A DNA stretch of 51,301 bases from Bacteroidales bacterium (GCA_014860585.1 JACZJL010000031.1:1-51301), one strand, 5' to 3'; shown: positions 17,358 through 27,706, counted from the stretch's first letter. A program made the numbers and translations. The notes: generated by a model not told the origin, from the letters alone.

Positions 17358-17966
17358 TTATTTTGAATAAAGCTCAACGATCACCTGTTCGTTGATGTTT
17401 TCTGGTATTTCGTCCCTTTGCGGGTAGTTAAGTACTTTACCGGCCACTTTGTCCTGATCCCATTCAAGCCAGGGCAAAAGCGAACGACGCGATGCCAGGG
17501 AATCGGTAATCACTTCGAGTGTTTTTGACCTTTCGCGAACACCAACCACAAACCCGGGTTTTACTGCATAAGATGGTACGTTGACTACCTCGCCGTTAAC
17601 TGTGATGTGACGATGTGACACGAGTTGACGCGCAGCAGCACGGGTTGGAGCTATTCCAAGGCGGAAAACAACATTGTCAAGACGGGTCTCGATAAGTTGC
17701 AGCAACACTTCCCCTGTGATACCTGCTTTCTTGCGGCTGGCCTTTTCGAATGTATTACGGAACTGACGCTCCAGGATACCGTAAGTATATTTGGCTTTTT
17801 GCTTTTCGGCTAACTGAATACCGTACTCAGTAGGTTTTTTGCGTTTTTTGTTCAAACCATGCTGTCCCGGTGGATAGTTCTTTTTTTCAAAATTCTTATC
17901 TGATCCGAAGAGCTGTTCTCCAAATTTTCTTGAAATCTTTGTTTTTGGCCCAATGTATCTTGCCAT
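17358..17966 (-). CDS. rpsD: Ribosomal protein S4
   Basis: A 202-aa primary 16S-binding protein of the small subunit. Start is ATG 17966 ([20 protein letters not shown]); the longer open frame is just leader sequence. The S4 RNA-binding domain lies at about residues 92-155 ([32 protein letters not shown]). It belongs to the no-zinc S4 class, with no N-terminal CxxC. In E. coli S4 represses this operon; whether it does here cannot be seen. Confidence 0.97.
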   Translation of the reverse strand: MARYIGPKTKISRKFGEQLFGSDKNFEKKNYPPGQHGLNKKRKKPTEYGIQLAEKQKAKYTYGILERQFRNTFEKASRKKAGITGEVLLQLIETRLDNVVFRLGIAPTRAAARQLVSHRHITVNGEVVNVPSYAVKPGFVVGVRERSKTLEVITDSLASRRSLLPWLEWDQDKVAGKVLNYPQRDEIPENINEQVIVELYSK

Positions 17967-18000
17967 TTCTATGTAAAATTTAATTGATAAACAATAATAA

Positions 18001-18399
18001 TTAAACCCTTCTGCGTTTTGGCGGACGGCATCCGTTGTGTGGCAATGGGGTGATGTCGTTAATTTCGAGCACCTCAATACCAGCAGAGTGGATGGTTCTG
18101 ATCGCAGATTCTCTTCCGGCGCCAGGTCCTTTAACGAACACCTTCACCTTACGTAAACCCAGATCGTATGCAACCTTTGAGCAATCTTCGGCGGCGGTTT
18201 GGGCAGCATATGGGGTGTTTTTCTTTGAGCCTCTGAATCCCATTTTTCCGGCTGATGACCACGAGATAACCTGACCGTCGTTGTTGGCGAGGGTTACGAT
18301 AATGTTGTTAAAGGAAGCGTTGATGAAGGCTTTACCCTGGGTATCAACTTTAACAATCCGTTTCTTCGTGGTTTTACTTGTTTTCGATGTTTTTGCCAT
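18001..18399 (-). CDS. rpsK: Ribosomal protein S11
   Basis: A 132-aa platform protein of the small subunit. A basic N-terminal tail ([17 protein letters not shown]) precedes the S11 core with [22 protein letters not shown] and [18 protein letters not shown], ending in the conserved [13 protein letters not shown]. It is preceded by rpsM (64-bp gap, the longest in this part) and followed by rpsD. Confidence 0.98.
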   Translation of the reverse strand: MAKTSKTSKTTKKRIVKVDTQGKAFINASFNNIIVTLANNDGQVISWSSAGKMGFRGSKKNTPYAAQTAAEDCSKVAYDLGLRKVKVFVKGPGAGRESAIRTIHSAGIEVLEINDITPLPHNGCRPPKRRRV

Positions 18400-18463
18400 A
18401 TTCTATTTTCCTTGATGACTTTAATTATGCAACGTAACCAAAAGGTTGACAAGATGCGATGAA

Positions 18464-18844
18464 TTAGCCTTTTGGTGCTTTCTTTTTGTTTGCAACGGTT
18501 TTTTTCCTTCCTTTACGGGTACGGGCATTGTTTTTTGTTGACTGTCCTCTGAGTGGCAGGCCAAGACGATGGCGGATACCGCGGTAACAGCCAATGTCCA
18601 TCAAACGCTTGATGTTTGTTTGTGTTTCGGAGCGCAGTGCACCTTCCACTTTGTAATCATCGCTGATGAGCGCTCTGATGCTGTTTTGTTCGTCATCAGT
18701 CCAATCCTGTACCTTTTTATTCACATCAACACTTGCTCTGCCAAGGATTTCCGTTGCCAGGCTTCTGCCGATACCATGAATATAGGTCAGACCAATTACG
18801 CCCCGCTTATTTTTTGGTAAATCAATACCTGCAATACGTGCCAT
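18464..18844 (-). CDS. rpsM: Ribosomal protein S13
   Basis: A 126-aa small-subunit head protein that touches P-site tRNA and forms bridges to the large subunit. It starts [20 protein letters not shown], has the helix-two-turn-helix with [14 protein letters not shown], and the basic tail [20 protein letters not shown] ending KKKAPKG. It sits directly after rpmJ. Confidence 0.98.
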   Translation of the reverse strand: MARIAGIDLPKNKRGVIGLTYIHGIGRSLATEILGRASVDVNKKVQDWTDDEQNSIRALISDDYKVEGALRSETQTNIKRLMDIGCYRGIRHRLGLPLRGQSTKNNARTRKGRKKTVANKKKAPKG

Positions 18845-18868
18845 AGTAATTTATCTGTTTAATTATTA

Positions 18869-18985
18869 TTAACCTTGTCTTTGTTTGTACTTTGGATTCT
18901 TTTTGTTAATCACGTACAATCTCCCTTTACGACGGACAATCTTGCAGTCCGGTGTTCTCGTTTTTACTGATGCTCTTACTTTCAT
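18869..18985 (-). CDS. rpmJ: Ribosomal protein L36, zinc-free form
   Basis: A 38-aa protein starting [19 protein letters not shown] and ending [12 protein letters not shown]. Only one Cys remains of the CCCH zinc ribbon of classical L36, so this is the C-minus form common in Bacteroidota. The gene is only 117 bp long. It lies 9 bp after infA and 24 bp before rpsM, the expected place. Confidence 0.95.
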   Translation of the reverse strand: MKVRASVKTRTPDCKIVRRKGRLYVINKKNPKYKQRQG

Positions 18986-18994
18986 TGCTATCAA

Positions 18995-19213
18995 TTATTT
19001 GTATCTGAATGTAATACGACCTTTCGATAAATCATAAGGCGACATGGCTATCTTCACACGGTCGCCAGGTAGAATTTTTATGTAATGCATCCGCATCTTG
19101 CCGGAGATGTGAGCAATGATCACGTGCCCGTTCTCAAGTTCGACCCGGAACATCGCATTTCCCAGCGATTCAATTACTGTTCCGTCCTGTTCTATTAATG
19201 CCTGCTTTGCCAT
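18995..19213 (-). CDS. infA: Translation initiation factor IF-1
   Basis: A 72-aa single OB-fold protein that blocks the A site of the 30S subunit during initiation. Start chosen at ATG 19213 ([18 protein letters not shown]), the family's usual start; another ATG lies two codons upstream. The typical motifs [22 protein letters not shown] and the end KGRITFRYK are present. It follows map by 18 bp. Confidence 0.97.
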   Translation of the reverse strand: MAKQALIEQDGTVIESLGNAMFRVELENGHVIIAHISGKMRMHYIKILPGDRVKIAMSPYDLSKGRITFRYK

Positions 19214-19231
19214 TCGCAAAAAATACTGTTA

Positions 19232-20014
19232 CTAATTATTTTTACTCTTTAAAACTTCTTCAATAAAATCAAATGTTGATAAAATCTCCGCTTTGCCTCT
19301 GCGAATCACCACATCATGTTCGTAATGCGCAGAAGGCTTATGGTCTGAAGTCCTGATCGTCCATCCATCCTTATCCTGGTAAACATTTTTTACTCCCAGG
19401 TTGATCATCGGTTCGATTGCAAGCACCATTCCGACCTTTAATTCCTTGCCGTTACCACGTCGTCCATAGTTTGGAACTTCAGGTTTCTCATGAAGTGCCC
19501 TGCCAAGGCCGTGTCCAACTAAATCACGAACCACTGTGTAGCCAAAACTTTCGACGTGATGCTGCACTGCGTATCCGATGTCGCCAATCCTGTTACCTGC
19601 AATTGCTGATTCGATAGCAAGGTAGAGTGACTCCTTTGTTCGATGCATGAGCAACAAAATCTCATTATCAACTTCACCAACGGCAAATGTATAGGCAGAG
19701 TCGCCAAAAAATCCGTTTTTTTTCACTCCACAATCAATTGAGATAATGTCACCCTCTTTTAGCACGTATCCTCCCGGAATACCATGCACTACCACTTCGT
19801 TTACAGAGGTGCAGAGTGTTGCCGGAAATCCATGATAACCTTTAAAACCAGGTTCTCCATGATGGTCACGAATAAACTCTTCTGCAATCTTATCCAACTT
19901 TCCGGTAGTTACTCCGGGTGCAATAAACCTGGCAACTTCAGCAAGCGTTTTACCAACAAGTAAAGAACTTTCGCGTATTAATTCTATCTCTTCTTCGGTC
20001 TTCAAATGAATCAT
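19232..20014 (-). CDS. map: Methionine aminopeptidase type I
   Basis: A 260-aa metalloenzyme that removes the initiator Met from nascent proteins. The five metal ligands of the pita-bread fold are visible: Asp in ISIDCGVKKNGFFGDSAYTF (two), His in VGHGLGRALHE, Glu in LAIEPMINLG and Glu in SAHYEHDVVI; the substrate His is in VVHGIPGG. It lies between secY and infA, the standard spc-operon position. Confidence 0.97.
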   Translation of the reverse strand: MIHLKTEEEIELIRESSLLVGKTLAEVARFIAPGVTTGKLDKIAEEFIRDHHGEPGFKGYHGFPATLCTSVNEVVVHGIPGGYVLKEGDIISIDCGVKKNGFFGDSAYTFAVGEVDNEILLLMHRTKESLYLAIESAIAGNRIGDIGYAVQHHVESFGYTVVRDLVGHGLGRALHEKPEVPNYGRRGNGKELKVGMVLAIEPMINLGVKNVYQDKDGWTIRTSDHKPSAHYEHDVVIRRGKAEILSTFDFIEEVLKSKNN

Positions 20015-20043
20015 TTCCGGAAATTTTCAGGAGGGTTAAGAAC

Positions 20044-21402
20044 TTACATTCCTGATCTTCCCTTAATCCTTCCAGATTTGGTCAATCCATCATAGTGACG
20101 CATTAAGAGATGACTGTTGATCTGGTCTAATGTATCGAGTACAACCCCAACCAGAATCAAAAGGGAGGTACCACCGTAGAATTGCGCAAACTGCTGACTG
20201 ACACCGGCAAGACCTACAAATGCAGGCATAATGGCAACCAGTCCGAGGAATAATGACCCCGGTAAAGTAATTCGCGACATTACATTATCAATAAATTCGG
20301 CAGTTTTTCTTCCTGGTTTGATACCCGGGATAAAACCACCGTTCTTTTTCATATCATCAGCCATTTGGTTAGGATTAACCGTGATGGCAGTATAGAAGTA
20401 AGTAAACAACACAATCATGATAAAGAAAGTGAAGTTGTACCAGAAACCGGTGAAATCAGTAAATACTGAAGCAAAACCGGTCAGCGCATCACTTTGTGCA
20501 TATTGGGCCAGCGTGAGCGGCAGGAACATAATTGCTTGTGCAAAAATGATCGGCATTACTCCGGCAGCATTCACTTTCAAAGGTATGTACTGACGAACTC
20601 CTCCATATTGTTTATTACCTACCACCCGCTTGGCATATTGCACCGGGATTCGGCGGGTCCCCTGTACCAGGAGAATAGTCAACAGGATCACTCCGACAAG
20701 AACGATAATTTCAACAATAAAAATTACAAGTCCACCACCCTGCTCCTCAAGTCTTGAAACAAATTCGGCAAACAATGAGAATGGTAACCTTGCGATGATT
20801 CCGATCATAATGATGATTGAAATACCATTACCAATACCTTTATCTGTAATACGCTCACCCAGCCACATTACGAACAATGAACCTGCGGTAAGCATAATGA
20901 TTGAGGAAATGCCAAAGAATGAAAAGACCGAATGCGAGGAAGTTGCCGGATCAAAAGGATAAATGGCTTCCGGTGGAAGTTGCATTACCAGGTTAGCGAT
21001 GTAGGCCGGCGACTGGAAAATAAGAATAATTACTGTCAAATACCTTGTGATCTGGTTGATTTTCCGACGGCCACTCTCCCCTTCCTTCTGCAATCGCTGG
21101 AAATATGGTATGGCCATTCCAAGCAACTGCACAACGATGGATGCCGAAATGTAGGGCATGATACCAAGCGCAAAAATGGAAGCATTGGAAAATGCACCTC
21201 CTGAAAACATATTGAGCAATCCGAGTAAACCAGAGGATGCCTGTTGCTGCAAAGAGCTAAGCATGGCCGGGTCAACACCGGGTAACACAATAAAAGAACC
21301 TAAACGATACAACAGGATAATACCTAAGGTATAGGCTATCCTGGTTCTCAGGTCCTCAATCTTATAAATATTCTGAATGGTTTCTATAAATTTTTTCATC
21401 AA
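20044..21402 (-). CDS. secY: Protein translocase subunit SecY
   Basis: The 452-aa channel-forming inner membrane subunit of the Sec translocon, with ten hydrophobic helices. Recognisable parts are FIVLPGVDPAML, the plug region SGLLGLLNMFSGGAFSNASIF, ALGIMPYISASIVVQLLG, TDKGIGNGISIIIM and ADDMKKNGGFIPGIKPG. Two adjacent ATGs (21402 and 21399) could start it. It begins 3 bp after rplO, so the two are coupled. Confidence 0.98.
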   Translation of the reverse strand: MMKKFIETIQNIYKIEDLRTRIAYTLGIILLYRLGSFIVLPGVDPAMLSSLQQQASSGLLGLLNMFSGGAFSNASIFALGIMPYISASIVVQLLGMAIPYFQRLQKEGESGRRKINQITRYLTVIILIFQSPAYIANLVMQLPPEAIYPFDPATSSHSVFSFFGISSIIMLTAGSLFVMWLGERITDKGIGNGISIIIMIGIIARLPFSLFAEFVSRLEEQGGGLVIFIVEIIVLVGVILLTILLVQGTRRIPVQYAKRVVGNKQYGGVRQYIPLKVNAAGVMPIIFAQAIMFLPLTLAQYAQSDALTGFASVFTDFTGFWYNFTFFIMIVLFTYFYTAITVNPNQMADDMKKNGGFIPGIKPGRKTAEFIDNVMSRITLPGSLFLGLVAIMPAFVGLAGVSQQFAQFYGGTSLLILVGVVLDTLDQINSHLLMRHYDGLTKSGRIKGRSGM

Positions 21403-21405
21403 GAA

Positions 21406-21852
21406 TTAGATTTTTGTTGCAACACCTCCCTGGTCCTCTATTGCTTTAATTGCTGATTTTGAAAAAGCATGCGCTTTCACTTCGATGGTGGTTTTCAACT
21501 CGCCTCTTCCCAACACCTTGATCAGGTCTTTCTTTTGGGCGAGGCCATTGTTGAATAACACATCGAGGTCGAAAACGGTGATGTTTTTCTCGTCAACAAG
21601 CTTTTGAAGTGCATCGAGGTTGATACCACGATATTCTACACGGTTAATATTTTTGAAGCCGCCTTTGGGAATACGACGATACAATGGCATCTGTCCACCT
21701 TCAAAACCGGCTTTAGATTTATAGCCTGATCTTGATCTGGCGCCCTTGTGACCTCTGGTGGAGGTTCCGCCCCTACCCGATCCCTGTCCGCGACCTATTC
21801 TTTTTCTGTTCTTTGTTGAACCTTCTGCTGGTTTCAGATTTGATAAATCCAT
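21406..21852 (-). CDS. rplO: Ribosomal protein L15
   Basis: A 148-aa large-subunit assembly protein. It starts MDLSNLKPAEGSTKNRKRIG, followed by the Gly/Arg-rich extension (GSGRGGTSTRGHKGARSRSG) that threads into 23S rRNA, and a globular C-terminal part ending KAIEDQGGVATKI. It lies between rpmD and secY. Confidence 0.98.
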   Translation of the reverse strand: MDLSNLKPAEGSTKNRKRIGRGQGSGRGGTSTRGHKGARSRSGYKSKAGFEGGQMPLYRRIPKGGFKNINRVEYRGINLDALQKLVDEKNITVFDLDVLFNNGLAQKKDLIKVLGRGELKTTIEVKAHAFSKSAIKAIEDQGGVATKI

Positions 21853-21875
21853 CGTTTTAAGAATGTTTGCAAAGT

Positions 21876-22055
21876 TTATACGTTTTCAACTACAAGTAAA
21901 TGTTTTACTTTATCAACCATACCCAGTATCTGGGGGGTTGCTTCGTGCTCAACTACCTTATTCAGTTTGGTCAGACCAAGTGCCTGCAAGGTTAGTTTTT
22001 GCTTCGACGGGCGACCGATGCCGCTTCTCACCAATTTTACTCTGATCTTGCTCAT
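21876..22055 (-). CDS. rpmD: Ribosomal protein L30
   Basis: A 59-aa protein reading MSKIRVKLVRSGIGRPSKQK at the start and KVKHLLVVENV at the end, with the family's LTLQALGLTKLNKVVEHE in between. It is a peripheral 50S protein. The gene is 180 bp and sits between rpsE (13-bp gap) and rplO (23-bp gap), as in other bacteria. Confidence 0.95.
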   Translation of the reverse strand: MSKIRVKLVRSGIGRPSKQKLTLQALGLTKLNKVVEHEATPQILGMVDKVKHLLVVENV

Positions 22056-22068
22056 TATTTATCCTTGA

Positions 22069-22587
22069 TTAACCGTTAAATACTTTTTCAAGACTTACAC
22101 CCCTTACCTGCGCAACGGTGTATGGATCGCGCATTTTCATCAAAGCGTCTATCGTAGCTTTGACAACGCTATGCGGGTTAGACGAACCTTTAGACTTGGC
22201 CAGCACGTCTTTTACACCGACACTTTCCAGAACGGCCCTCATGGCTCCTCCGGCAATTACCCCGGTTCCTGCCGCAGCTGGCTTCATAAATATCTTCGCT
22301 CCGCTGTATTTTCCCATTCCTTCGTGTGGCAAAGTCCCATTGAGGATGGGTACACTGATCAGGTTCTTTTTTGCATCATCAATTCCTTTGGCAATAGCAG
22401 CAGTAACCTCTTTAGCTTTTCCTAAGCCATAACCAACTACGCCCTGCTCATTTCCAACAACTACGATTGCAGAAAAACTGAATGTTCTACCTCCTTTGGT
22501 TACTTTTGTAACTCTCTGGATATGAACAAGCTTGTCTTTAAATTCGATTTCGCTTGATTTTACTCTCTTTACGTTTACGTTTGCCAT
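22069..22587 (-). CDS. rpsE: Ribosomal protein S5
   Basis: A 172-aa decoding-fidelity protein of the 30S subunit. A double-stranded RNA-binding-like N-terminal domain ([37 protein letters not shown]) is followed by the C-terminal fold with [18 protein letters not shown] and [21 protein letters not shown]. The gap to rplR is 7 bp. Confidence 0.98.
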   Translation of the reverse strand: MANVNVKRVKSSEIEFKDKLVHIQRVTKVTKGGRTFSFSAIVVVGNEQGVVGYGLGKAKEVTAAIAKGIDDAKKNLISVPILNGTLPHEGMGKYSGAKIFMKPAAAGTGVIAGGAMRAVLESVGVKDVLAKSKGSSNPHSVVKATIDALMKMRDPYTVAQVRGVSLEKVFNG

Positions 22588-22594
22588 AGTTTAA

Positions 22595-22957
22595 TTAAAA
22601 TTTTAGACCTGCGGCTCTTGCTGCATCAGCGAGAGTTTTAATTCGGCCATGATACAAATATCCATTCCTGTCGAAAACAACGGTTTCGATACCGGCCTCT
22701 GTGGCTTTTTTAGCAACCAGGGTTCCTACCCGTTTAGCCTGCTCGATCTTGGTCATCTTTTCCTTCTCAAAATCTTTGTTTATCGAAGAGGCAGAAACCA
22801 ACGTTTTGTTATTCAGATCATCAATTAACTGAGCATAAATCTCTTTGTTGCTTCTGAACACGGTCATTCTTGGCTTTTGGGAGGTTCCAAAAACACCTTT
22901 TCTGATCCGCATTTTGATCCGAAATCTTCTGTATTTCTTTTTGTCTTTAATTGCCAT
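22595..22957 (-). CDS. rplR: Ribosomal protein L18
   Basis: A 120-aa 5S rRNA-binding protein. A basic start ([20 protein letters not shown]) precedes [18 protein letters not shown] and the ending [20 protein letters not shown]. With L5, encoded upstream, it fixes 5S rRNA in the central protuberance. Confidence 0.97.
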   Translation of the reverse strand: MAIKDKKKYRRFRIKMRIRKGVFGTSQKPRMTVFRSNKEIYAQLIDDLNNKTLVSASSINKDFEKEKMTKIEQAKRVGTLVAKKATEAGIETVVFDRNGYLYHGRIKTLADAARAAGLKF

Positions 22958-23006
22958 TTTCTCAATGGGTTTTATCTTATTTGATAAACTTATTTAACTC
23001 AATGTT

Positions 23007-23561
23007 CTATTTAGCTGAAGCTTTACCAGACTTGCGCTTAATCTCTTCGCCTCTGTATTTAATACCTTTACCCTTGTATGGTTCGGGTTTACGCAGTGAG
23101 CGCAATTTGGCAGCAATTTGTCCAACAAGTTGCTTATCGTGTGAGGTCAGCGTAATGATTGGGTTTTTACTTCTTTCGGTGACCGTTTCGACTTTGACCT
23201 CATTAGGCATCAGCACCACAACGTTGTGGGAGAATCCCAATGAAAGTTCTAACGCTCTTCCGGTAGCTGTAGCTTTGTAACCAACACCTACAAGCTCCTG
23301 CTCAATCTTATAGCCTTCAGAAACTCCATGAACCATGTTGGAGAGTAATGAACGGTAGAGACCGTGCATTGATTTGTGCCTCTTTTGTTCTGTTGGGCGC
23401 TGCACGTGTATGGTGTTGCCTTCAACTTTTACAGTTATATCCGGATGAACCTGCTGTTCGAGTGTTCCGAGCTTACCTTTTACTGTAACAAGGTTTTTGT
23501 CGGATACTTTGACTTCGACGCCTGCGGGGATATTTACCGGTAATTTTCCTATTCGTGACAT
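23007..23561 (-). CDS. rplF: Ribosomal protein L6
   Basis: A 184-aa protein starting at ATG 23561 (MSRIGKLPVNIPAGVEVKVS). The open frame extends 10 codons upstream into a Shine-Dalgarno-like GGAGAAT region, so the shorter start is preferred. Two L6 repeats are seen, the second with the signature PEPYKGKGIKYRGEEIKRKSGK. It lies near the GTPase-associated centre of the 50S subunit. Confidence 0.97.
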   Translation of the reverse strand: MSRIGKLPVNIPAGVEVKVSDKNLVTVKGKLGTLEQQVHPDITVKVEGNTIHVQRPTEQKRHKSMHGLYRSLLSNMVHGVSEGYKIEQELVGVGYKATATGRALELSLGFSHNVVVLMPNEVKVETVTERSKNPIITLTSHDKQLVGQIAAKLRSLRKPEPYKGKGIKYRGEEIKRKSGKASAK

Positions 23562-23575
23562 TTTATTCTCCTTCC

Positions 23576-23974
23576 TTAGCTGATGTAACAAATTACTTCA
23601 CCGCCAACATTCTGTTTCCTGGCTTCTTTATCGGTCATCAATCCTGATGATGTACTGATGATTGCAACACCGAGTCCGTTTAAAACTCTCGGCAATTCAT
23701 CTACACCAACGAATTTACGCAGTCCGGGACGGCTCACTCTTTTCAAAGTGTTGATTGCCGGAAGTTTGGTAACGGGGTGATACTTTAATGCGATTTTTAT
23801 CACAGGAGGAAATTGATCATCAACAAACTTATAGTTCAGGATGTATCCTTTCTCGAAGAGGATCTTGGTGATCTCTTTCTTCATGTTTGATGAAGGAATT
23901 TCCACAATACGATGGCCGGCCATTATGGCGTTCCTGACTCTTGTGATATAATCTGAAATGGGATCAGTTAACAT
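23576..23974 (-). CDS. rpsH: Ribosomal protein S8
   Basis: A 132-aa 16S-binding protein with MLTDPISDYITRVRNAIMAG at the start and the signature VLNGLGVAIISTSSGLMTDKEARKQNVGGEVICYI at the end (quoted in parts; the key segment is STSSGLMTDKEAR). In E. coli it represses the spc operon by binding near rplE; that site was not identified here. Confidence 0.97.
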   Translation of the reverse strand: MLTDPISDYITRVRNAIMAGHRIVEIPSSNMKKEITKILFEKGYILNYKFVDDQFPPVIKIALKYHPVTKLPAINTLKRVSRPGLRKFVGVDELPRVLNGLGVAIISTSSGLMTDKEARKQNVGGEVICYIS

Positions 23975-24011
23975 ATTTCCTTGATTAATTATTTATTTTC
24001 TAATGCTGATT

Positions 24012-24281
24012 TTACCAACTTGCTTTCTTTACGCCCGGGATTAGTCCTTTCAGCGCCATTTCACGGAAATTGATACGTGAAATTCCGAAATGCCTCATGT
24101 AACCTTTTGGCCGGCCGGTAAGCTGGCAACGATTGTGAAGACGTATCGGGCAAGCATTTTTAGGGATTCTCTGCAGCCCTTCATAATCTCCGGCTGCCAA
24201 AAGTGCTGCACGTTTCTCCGCGTATTTGTCAACGAGTGCTTTCCTCTTGACTTCTCTGGCTTTCATTGATTCTTTTGCCAT
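24012..24281 (-). CDS. rpsN: Ribosomal protein S14, zinc-free form
   Basis: An 89-aa S14 of the zinc-independent long type. It starts [20 protein letters not shown], has [20 protein letters not shown] without the paired CxxC motifs, and ends [11 protein letters not shown]. It assembles late into the 30S head. The gap after rplE is 7 bp. Confidence 0.97.
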   Translation of the reverse strand: MAKESMKAREVKRKALVDKYAEKRAALLAAGDYEGLQRIPKNACPIRLHNRCQLTGRPKGYMRHFGISRINFREMALKGLIPGVKKASW

Positions 24282-24288
24282 AGATCAG

Positions 24289-24846
24289 TTATAATTTTTG
24301 ATTTTTAAATGGTAGTCCGAATTCTTTGAGCAAAGCAAGTGATTCTTTATCGTTGCTGGCTGAAGTAACGAAAGTAATGTCCATCCCGTTGATCTTGGTA
24401 ATCTTGTCGATGTTGATCTCCGGGAAAATGATCTGTTCAGTTACACCGAGTGTGTAATTGCCTCTGCCGTCGAAACCTTTATCGTTAATGCCTTTGAAGT
24501 CTCTCACACGTGGTATCGAAACCGAGATCAGACGATCAAGAAATTCATACATCATATTACCGCGCAGAGTCACTTTAACACCTATGGGCATTCCTTTTCT
24601 GAGTTTGAAGTTGGAGATGTCCTTTTTCGATTTTGTAGCAACAGCTTTTTGACCTGTGATCATCGACATTTCGGAAAGTCCGGAATCGATCAGTTTTTTG
24701 TCGGCGATAGCATCGCCAAGTCCCTGATTAACTACTATCTTAAGTAGTCTGGGTACTTGCATCGGGCTTTTAAACTCAAACTGCTTCAATAATGCAGGAT
24801 GAATTTCGCCACGATATTTCTCCTTTAGTCTTGGTACGTAACTCAT
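24289..24846 (-). CDS. rplE: Ribosomal protein L5
   Basis: A 185-aa 5S rRNA-binding protein with [40 protein letters not shown] and [17 protein letters not shown]. Its ATG overlaps the stop of rplX by one base (TAATG), indicating translational coupling. Confidence 0.98.
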   Translation of the reverse strand: MSYVPRLKEKYRGEIHPALLKQFEFKSPMQVPRLLKIVVNQGLGDAIADKKLIDSGLSEMSMITGQKAVATKSKKDISNFKLRKGMPIGVKVTLRGNMMYEFLDRLISVSIPRVRDFKGINDKGFDGRGNYTLGVTEQIIFPEINIDKITKINGMDITFVTSASNDKESLALLKEFGLPFKNQKL

Positions 24847-25175
24847 TATTTAATTACCTCCCCTGATTTTTTAGAATAGCGAACCAGTTTATTTTTCTTT
24901 TCATCCATTTTGCGTCCAACGCGTGAAGCCTTTCCAGAGCCGTCAACAATCATCAGATTTGAAACATGGATTGGCGATGCTTTTTTAACAATCCCGCCTT
25001 GAGGATTATCTTTGTTTGGTTTGGTGTGCTTGCTTACCATTTTAACTCCTTCAACAATGGCTGTCTTCTTGTCAGAGTCAACCACAAGAATTTTCCCTTT
25101 TTGTCCTCTGGAATCGCCTGAGAGCACCAAAACGTTATCGCCTTTTTTAATATGCAGTTTTTGCTTTTTCATCAT
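24846..25175 (-). CDS. rplX: Ribosomal protein L24
   Basis: A 109-aa assembly-initiator protein with a KOW motif ([20 protein letters not shown]) and the segment [20 protein letters not shown]. It begins MMKKQKLHI, so either of two adjacent ATGs (25175 or 25172) may be used. The one-base stop/start overlap with rplE is notable. Confidence 0.97.
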   Translation of the reverse strand: MMKKQKLHIKKGDNVLVLSGDSRGQKGKILVVDSDKKTAIVEGVKMVSKHTKPNKDNPQGGIVKKASPIHVSNLMIVDGSGKASRVGRKMDEKKNKLVRYSKKSGEVIK

Positions 25176-25185
25176 TGTTCAATAT

Positions 25186-25554
25186 TTAAAGCACTTCGGG
25201 TGCGAGTGAAACAATCTTCATGTATTGTTTTTCCCTTAATTCGCGGGCAACAGGTCCGAAGATACGTGTTCCGGACATTTCTCCAGCATTGTTCAGCAAT
25301 ACAACGGCGTTGTCGTCGAAGCGGATGTAGCTGCCGTCGGGACGGCGTATTTCTTTCTTGGTTCGCACAACCACAGCCTTTGACACAGTACCTTTTTTAA
25401 TATTTCCTGAAGGAATGGCACTTTTCACGCTAACCACAATGGTATCGCCAATGGAGGCATAGCGCCTGTGCGTGCCGCCAAGAAGGCTGATACACAACAC
25501 TGTTTTTGCTCCACTATTGTCGGCAACTGTTAATCTTGATTCTTTCTGTATCAT
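25186..25554 (-). CDS. rplN: Ribosomal protein L14
   Basis: A 122-aa five-stranded barrel protein at the subunit interface. [20 protein letters not shown] at the start, the signature [20 protein letters not shown] and ending IVSLAPEVL are all family-typical. Only 2 bp separate it from rpsQ. Confidence 0.98.
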   Translation of the reverse strand: MIQKESRLTVADNSGAKTVLCISLLGGTHRRYASIGDTIVVSVKSAIPSGNIKKGTVSKAVVVRTKKEIRRPDGSYIRFDDNAVVLLNNAGEMSGTRIFGPVARELREKQYMKIVSLAPEVL

Positions 25555-25556
25555 GA

Positions 25557-25823
25557 CTATTTAGCTCTTTCGATAATTTCGGTTAATCTCCAACACTTAT
25601 TTTTGCTCAATGGCCTGGTTTCGCTAATGCGCACGGTATCGCCGATGTTGCATTCATTGTTATCATCCTGGGCCATCAGACGGGTACTTTTATGGACAAA
25701 TTTTCCATAAATCGGGTGTTTCACCCGGCGGTCAACCTGAACGATGATGGTTTTCTCCATCTTGTTACTTACTACCAGACCGGTTCTTTCTTTCCGTAAT
25801 GGTCTTGTTAATTTATCTTCCAT
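25557..25823 (-). CDS. rpsQ: Ribosomal protein S17
   Basis: An 88-aa OB-fold protein that binds 16S rRNA early in assembly. The segments [40 protein letters not shown] and [20 protein letters not shown] are diagnostic. It lies between rpmC and rplN. Confidence 0.97.
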   Translation of the reverse strand: MEDKLTRPLRKERTGLVVSNKMEKTIIVQVDRRVKHPIYGKFVHKSTRLMAQDDNNECNIGDTVRISETRPLSKNKCWRLTEIIERAK

Positions 25824-25832
25824 TATGCTGAA

Positions 25833-26036
25833 TTATTTTAATTTTCCTTCAAGTTGTCTTTTTCGAATTTCTGTTTTCAACCGTGCTACAGTTCTGCGGT
25901 AATAAACAATCTTTTGTGGATTTTCCAGATCTGATACCGCATGATTCAACTTAAGCCTGGAGAGTTGTTTTAATTCCTCTTCTAATCTTTCGAGTAAATC
26001 ATCATTTGACAATTCTATTATAACAGTTTGTTTCAT
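25833..26036 (-). CDS. rpmC: Ribosomal protein L29
   Basis: A 67-aa helical hairpin protein near the peptide exit tunnel. It reads ELSNDDLLERLEEELKQLSR and then DLENPQKIVYYRRTVARLKTE. The gap to rplP is 13 bp and to rpsQ 9 bp. In other bacteria L29 forms part of the trigger factor and SRP docking site. Confidence 0.95.
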   Translation of the reverse strand: MKQTVIIELSNDDLLERLEEELKQLSRLKLNHAVSDLENPQKIVYYRRTVARLKTEIRKRQLEGKLK

Positions 26037-26049
26037 TGCTATTCAGGTA

Positions 26050-26469
26050 TTATTCTACGTAATCATTTCTGACGACAAATTTAGTGGCTACCGGCAATTT
26101 CTGGGCAGCAAGTCTCAAAGCTTCCTTGGCAACGGCCAATGGTACGCCATCGGCTTCGAACAATATGCGTCCGGGAGTGACCGGGGCAACAAAGTATTCG
26201 GGGGCGCCTTTTCCTTTTCCCATACGCACTTCAGCAGGTTTCTTGGTCACTGGTTTATCCGGGAATATTTTAATCCAGATTTGGCCTTCACGTTTCATGT
26301 AACGTGTTACTGCCTGACGGGCAGATTCGATCTGTCGTCCTGTGAGCCAGGCCTCTTCCATGGTTTTGATACCGAAAGAACCATAAGCAAGTTCATGGCC
26401 CCGTTGAGCATTTCCTTTCATCTTGCCCTTTTGCTGCTTTCTGTATTTAGTTTTCTTTGGCTGTAACAT
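26050..26469 (-). CDS. rplP: Ribosomal protein L16
   Basis: A 139-aa A-site protein of the 50S subunit. [20 protein letters not shown] at the start, then [40 protein letters not shown] and [17 protein letters not shown]. The order rpsC-rplP-rpmC is standard for the S10 operon. Confidence 0.98.
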   Translation of the reverse strand: MLQPKKTKYRKQQKGKMKGNAQRGHELAYGSFGIKTMEEAWLTGRQIESARQAVTRYMKREGQIWIKIFPDKPVTKKPAEVRMGKGKGAPEYFVAPVTPGRILFEADGVPLAVAKEALRLAAQKLPVATKFVVRNDYVE

Positions 26470-26507
26470 TATTTCTATGTATTATGTTAGTCAGAGTATT
26501 ATGATTT

Positions 26508-27242
26508 TTATTTCTCGTTGAACCTTGCTTTTGCCCTTGGACGACGTCCGGGAGCTGGACCGACTGAAATTCCTTTTGGTTTCTTTTCACTTCCGGTCAT
26601 TGGAACAAGGTCGATTTTTTCAAATATTTCGCCTTTGCAAATCCAAACCTTAATTCCAATCCGTCCGTAAGTTGTGTGCGCCTCGGCGTGTGCGTAGTCA
26701 ATGTCGGCTCTTAAAGTATGTAATGGTGTACGACCTTCTTTATACATCTCATTACGAGCCATTTCAGCACCTCCTAACCTTCCGCTAATCAACACTTTGA
26801 TACCTTCCGCACCGATTCTCATTGTGGAGGCTACCGATGTTTTGATGGCTCTGCGGAATGAAATACGTCCTTCGATCTGTCTGGCTATGTTGTTGGCCAC
26901 CAAATTAGCATCCAACTCCGGACGTTTGATTTCTGAAATATTGATTTGAATTTCCTTACCTGTAAGTTTTTTCAGCTCCTCTTTCAGCTTATCAACTTCC
27001 TGTCCGCCTTTCCCGATGATAATACCAGGTCGTGCTGTATGAATGGTAACTGTTACAAGTTTAAGTGTACGCTCGATCATTATTTTCGAAACGCCGGCTT
27101 TCGAAAGACGGGCTAACAGGTATTTTCTGATCTTGTCATCTTCGATCAGCTTTTCGCTGAAGTTTTTTCCGCCATACCAGTTGGAATCCCATCCTTTGAT
27201 AATGCCTAACCTAAGACCTATTGGATTAGTTTTTTGTCCCAT
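26508..27242 (-). CDS. rpsC: Ribosomal protein S3
   Basis: A 244-aa 30S head protein at the mRNA entry. [20 protein letters not shown] starts it; the KH domain has [20 protein letters not shown], and the C-terminal domain has [20 protein letters not shown] and [17 protein letters not shown]. The tail is basic and Pro-rich ([14 protein letters not shown]). Confidence 0.98.
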   Translation of the reverse strand: MGQKTNPIGLRLGIIKGWDSNWYGGKNFSEKLIEDDKIRKYLLARLSKAGVSKIMIERTLKLVTVTIHTARPGIIIGKGGQEVDKLKEELKKLTGKEIQINISEIKRPELDANLVANNIARQIEGRISFRRAIKTSVASTMRIGAEGIKVLISGRLGGAEMARNEMYKEGRTPLHTLRADIDYAHAEAHTTYGRIGIKVWICKGEIFEKIDLVPMTGSEKKPKGISVGPAPGRRPRAKARFNEK

Positions 27243-27268
27243 TAAGTATTGAAATATTGATGATTACT

Positions 27269-27706
27269 TTATTTTTCTGTTTGAATGTTTTCTACTTCCT
27301 GAACTTCCGGTTTGTTGCGGCTGTCCAGCACTAAGGTAACGTGATTCGAACGCTTTCTGATTCTGTGAGCACGTCCCTGGGGAGCAGGCCTTATCCGTTT
27401 GAGCTGTCGTGCGCTATCCACCATAATGGATTTCACGTACAGGTTATTCTCCTCCATTCTGACTCCCTCATTTTTCACCTGCCAGTTGGCAATGGCCGAA
27501 AGCATGAGTTTGTAAAGTCTTCCTGAAGCCTCTTTCTGAGTGAATTTCAGAATATTGAGTGCAGCTTCAACATCTTTACCCCTGACAAGGTCGGCTACGA
27601 GCCTCATTTTCCTTGGCGATGTGGGGCAATTGTTCAGTTTTGCAATGTACAGAGTCTTTCTTGCCGACTTCCTCTCTTCTGCTGTATTATGTTTTCGTGT
27701 ACCCAT
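27269..27706 (-). CDS. rplV: Ribosomal protein L22
   Basis: A 145-aa protein whose beta-hairpin lines the exit tunnel, where macrolides act. The segments [40 protein letters not shown] and [20 protein letters not shown] are typical. A short acidic tail ([12 protein letters not shown]) extends past the normal end. No hairpin change associated with drug resistance is obvious. Confidence 0.97.
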   Translation of the reverse strand: MGTRKHNTAEERKSARKTLYIAKLNNCPTSPRKMRLVADLVRGKDVEAALNILKFTQKEASGRLYKLMLSAIANWQVKNEGVRMEENNLYVKSIMVDSARQLKRIRPAPQGRAHRIRKRSNHVTLVLDSRNKPEVQEVENIQTEK